From Blastomyces gilchristii SLH14081 (lineage: Eukaryota > Ascomycota > Eurotiomycetes > Onygenales > Ajellomycetaceae), in NCBI RefSeq assembly GCF_000003855.2, contig NW_003101680.1, forward strand, positions 6,120,613 to 6,184,612: a stretch of 64,000 bases of DNA, read 5' to 3'. Position numbers and translations under genes: made by a program. Position 1 is the first letter of the stretch. Each line of letters starts with the position of its first letter. Under the pieces are notes generated by a model that did not search any database, was not told the DNA's origin, and was given only the letters and a program-made list of their open reading frames with translations. Of the stretch, positions 61,010 to 64,000 are shown in pieces.

Positions 61010-62654
61010 ATTATTATTATTATTATTCTTCAATTATAGATGTATGCAGTCAGAGACTATGACATCTACCTGAGAACTTTTAGTTCTCAGGGTTTTTTCT
61101 ATATCTGTAAAGTTAACTATTATACATTCACCAATTTCAGATATGTAAAATCAGAAAATTCCAGCTCAGAATACAAAAACTGTTTACAAATTGCAGTATT
61201 TCAACATCTTCTGATACTTTGAAATCATTTGACAATATCATGACAAAAGAAAAGAGAACACAGTCTTAAAGATAGACACATTAAATAGATAGATAGAAAA
61301 GAATTGAAGGAAAAAGATAAAGTAAAGAGAGACTGTAATAAAACAAATTATTAAAAGATAGTATATAGCTGTTTTAACAGACTATATCTGATTGATTTCC
61401 TCCTCTTCATATTCAGATATTTCTGAATTTAGTCATTTTCTTATAGCTGCTTGAGTTTTTGATAGAAAGTCTATTAAGTATTTAATTCCTATCTCAGTTG
61501 AGAATAAGAATCTTATATTTAATTAATTTATATTATACTTCTCTTTCAATCTGACTCTGAGACTATTATTTAATGCACAGTGCATTACAATATACTCAGA
61601 ATTGTTATTTATATTGCAGAATGAGCATTCTATTGAATTAAATCTATCATCAAATCTTTGTATATAAGATTTGAAATAGTCATATTCTAGTTTCAGCTGT
61701 ATTATAGATGAGAATATTTTCTTTTTATATTTAATTAAACAAGATTTTCACTTGGGTTTTATTTCAAATCTTGAATAATGTATACTCTTCTTTTATTTCT
61801 GCCAGTTTTCATTTCACTTGTCTAAATAAGATTCTTTTATTTTTCTCTTTATAAAAGATCAGAACATAATTTTTTGAATAGATCTGCTTAATTCTGAACT
61901 CTTTTTTGCAGCTGAATCAGCCAATTCATTACCATGAATATTTATATAAGCAGGAACTCAGTGCAGATGAATTATCAGCTTTGATGTTCTTCTCTTTTGA
62001 ATTTTTAAAACAGAGTTTAAGATCAGTTCAAGATTCATTTGATTATTATGAATCTGACTATTTCTAAGTCTTTTTAAAGCAGCTTGACTATTAGAGAATA
62101 TTCATGTCTCTTTCAAACTATTTCCTCTTTTATGAGATTTTATTTCAATGAGTTTGAAAGCTTTCACTATTATAAATAGTTCAGCATCAAAGACTTCAGA
62201 TTCACAGTTCAAATTTCAGAAATTTGAGATAAAATTGATATTATCTTCAGTATAAGCAATGTCTGCATCTAATTTATTTAAATTCTTATTTTTAATGTTA
62301 TCTGAATAAATCAAAATAGAGTCTTCTATATTAATTGTAGAAATTCTCTTCAAATACTGTTTATATTCTTTCTTCTTAGATAGTTCACTTATTTATAAGT
62401 CTATAAGAGATTCAAGCTTTTCTCTTCAAAGAGATATCTTCTCATGATCAACTTTTTCAACATTTAAAGAAGAAAATTGATTTTTAATCAGTGAGTATAT
62501 TCTGTACAGTTGAGAAGGCATTTTCTTTGAAGAATTATTTTCATTTCAATCAAGAAATCTATTTCAATTCAGTTCATTTTCAGAGTTAATTAATGAAAAT
62601 GAAGAAGAGACTCTTTCTCTGATTATATAATTTAAGCTCATCTTTATAACTCTC
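61010..62654 (-). mobile_element. LINE-D, Tad-like LINE 3' part
   Basis: The (TAA)n end is at the left, then 3' UTR and ORF2 (61382-62654) back to the region between RT and RNase H. It is cut by the LTR of Gy-A3 at CTCTC|TGTG, so its true 5' extent and target duplication are outside the window. Confidence 0.88.
61382..62654 (-). pseudogene. LINE-D ORF2 fragment (RNase H region)
   Basis: Matches LINE-A 2334 to about 3600. RNase H motifs recognisable around 62060-62290. Many stops. Confidence 0.8.
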
Positions 62655-62821
62655 TGTGATTCGGAAGAACGTACGACCGTCGGATAATAACGCGGCCGCT
62701 TCCGAACTTGCTTACGAATGTAAAGGGGCTATAGCAGCCATCAATTAATTTAGTGTACAGTATATAAGAAGTCAGCGTACACCTGTAATTGTATGCTGAC
62801 TCAAGCAACCTTTGAATCACA
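62655..62821 (+). repeat. 5' LTR of Gy-A3 (167 bp)
   Basis: TGTGATTCGGAAGAACG to GAATCACA. TATATAAG at 62761-62768 is the likely TATA box. GCGGCCGC palindrome kept. Confidence 0.9.
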
Positions 62822-64000
62822 TCTGATAGCATGTCTAAAAACTGGTGAGAAGTGCAGACTTCTTCAGAGCATGATAATTCCATCTACAAAGCAATTCATA
62901 GTTATCATGCCAGTGTGGTTCTAGAATGTCTCAAAAGATAGTGTATGAAGAGTGATGAGTGAAAGAGCATCTGATTGATACTACTCTGCTTGTTAAAGGA
63001 AAACTTCACACCCAGACAAATGCCACATATGTGAATGAATGAGGTGTGAGAAAAGGGATGAGAGTGATAAACCAGATTCAAAGAACACTGCTCTTCACTC
63101 AGAAGGATAAAAGAGAGATAGTCATCACCAGAGTCATACAATGATAACAGAAATCATATAATGATATAGCAATATAATAATATAGTAATATAACAATATA
63201 GCAATATAATAATAGACATCATATAATTAATAAGAAATCACTGAAATGAATATCTCTTCTAGCTAATATAAACAACATTCTTCTCTGCTATCTGAACTGA
63301 AAGATATGCAGAACCTCTCAGAGAATTTACTCAAAGTAGTAAGAAAAGTGACTGAAACTGCTGAACTGAAATCAAAGCTCTGTACATGTACAAGAATTCT
63401 AAATAAGATCAAGGCCTTGCATATACAGTGACAGGTCAAGACAGAAGTCAAACAACAATTAATATTCACTGCAGATCAAGCATTCACTATGAAGGGCTTT
63501 ATCAATACAATCATCATCATCAATAAGAATAGAGAAAATCAGGTCTTAGGCCTGCAGTGAGAGATTGAATGTTTACACAGATAGATGACTATACTGAATC
63601 TAAAGATCTTATCATGATTATTCATAATCTCTTTAGAAGTATACATATTATCAGAGATCACTGCACAGAATGAGAATTCAAGCATGAGATATATTAAGTC
63701 AGAAGATCTGCTGAAGTTACTAAGCTTCAATGATAACTGAAAAAATAATGCTGTAATCAGCTGACTAAGTCAGATGTAATTATATTATTGAATTAAACAT
63801 GAACTCACAGACAGACAGTCAATGAAATTTTAACAAGTCTTAAGATCTGCTGCATTTCTACATGAAAAAGTGAAGTTATTATAAATGACTGATGAAAAGA
63901 TGAATCTCACAGACTCAGAGTGATATTCATTCTCATAAATATGAAATGAGTTTTTCAAATGAATCTTGTATAACTTTGAGAAAGTGAATGTATAAGATAA
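62822..64000 (+). pseudogene. Gy-A3 gag, N-terminal part
   Basis: Plus strand, directly after the LTR. Open pieces joined by stops that fit CAG, CAA or CGA changed to TAG, TAA or TGA, for example LSENLLKVVRKVTETAELK (about 63313-63370), then FTMKGFINTIIIINKNREN (about 63480-63540). Helical and charged as in capsid proteins. No knuckle within the window. Antisense frames at 62644-63730 are shadows. Confidence 0.65.

Larger units (their letters stand above)
56441..62654 (-). mobile_element. Gy-C, chromodomain Ty3/Gypsy element, 3' part, split by LINE-D
   Basis: 3' LTR at the left (56441-56731), then reading right to left on the minus strand: chromodomain, integrase, RNase H, RT, protease. LINE-D (61010-62654) and then Gy-A3 break it, and its 5' end is beyond the window. 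Sequence differs from Gy-A and Gy-B. Its LTR keeps CpG (ACACGGTGGAGCTTCGGGG), while pol is decayed. Confidence 0.78.
62655..64000 (+). mobile_element. Gy-A copy A3, 5' end (runs off window)
   Basis: LTR 62655-62821 followed by gag on the plus strand, opposite in orientation to A1 and A2. Internal sequence matches 27205-26100 and 24148-23107 in reverse. Confidence 0.88.

Noticed and set aside
1..64000. An intact host gene or a new defence or metabolic system
   Set aside because: Every readable coding stretch I could identify belongs to a transposable element or is decayed and unassigned; no clean host ORF was found.

Overview
The window is repeat-derived DNA with no intact protein-coding gene that I can support. 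It is very AT-rich. Every recognisable coding remnant belongs to a transposable element, and nearly all carry in-frame stops and missense changes that look like C-to-T / G-to-A transitions. A Tad-like LINE (endonuclease, reverse transcriptase, RNase H), chromodomain Ty3/Gypsy elements, hAT transposons with derived MITEs, and transition-type repeat decay together suggest a heterochromatic block of a filamentous fungus, most likely an ascomycete. The species cannot be told from the sequence.

Layout. Positions 1-27372 are one nested block. A Gy-A element (Ty3/Gypsy, 166-167 bp LTRs, minus strand, called A2) is split at 267/24315 by a second Gy-A copy (A1, 268-24314). A1 was itself split by a full-length LINE (LINE-A, 1961-9619), a hAT-type MITE (10798-11303), a tRNA-derived SINE (12793-13170) and a complete chromodomain Gypsy element (Gy-B1, 15857-23106, plus strand). 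Positions 27373-30532 hold a decayed PIF1/Helitron-type helicase and about 2 kb of unassigned sequence. Positions 30538-56252 are a second Gy-B copy (B2) with a perfect 5-bp target duplication (ATAAA). It is expanded to 25.7 kb by a truncated LINE (LINE-C), a SINE, a hAT transposon (35959-50265) and a MITE. The hAT holds another MITE and a full-length LINE (LINE-B), and LINE-B holds a third SINE. Positions 56441-62654 are the 3' part of a third Gypsy family (Gy-C, minus strand, chromodomain), split by LINE-D. LINE-D is in turn split at 62655 by a third Gy-A copy (A3, plus strand) that runs off the window.

How the parts relate. The LINE and the SINE end in nearly the same 3' sequence followed by (TAA)n, and both make 12-14 bp target duplications, so the SINE was probably mobilised by this LINE. 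The three MITEs are each exactly 506 bp and share both ends with the hAT, so they are probably moved by its transposase. Long, repeated coding segments are badly mutated. The short elements (SINE, LTRs, MITE ends) and the outermost ~0.7 kb of the LINE 5' UTR keep CpG and GpG/CpC. This fits a duplication-sensing mutator such as RIP. The bases lost are mainly in CpG and CpC, while CpA is still common, which differs from textbook CpA-type RIP. Boundaries below are read by eye from target duplications and terminal motifs. Internal domain limits are approximate.
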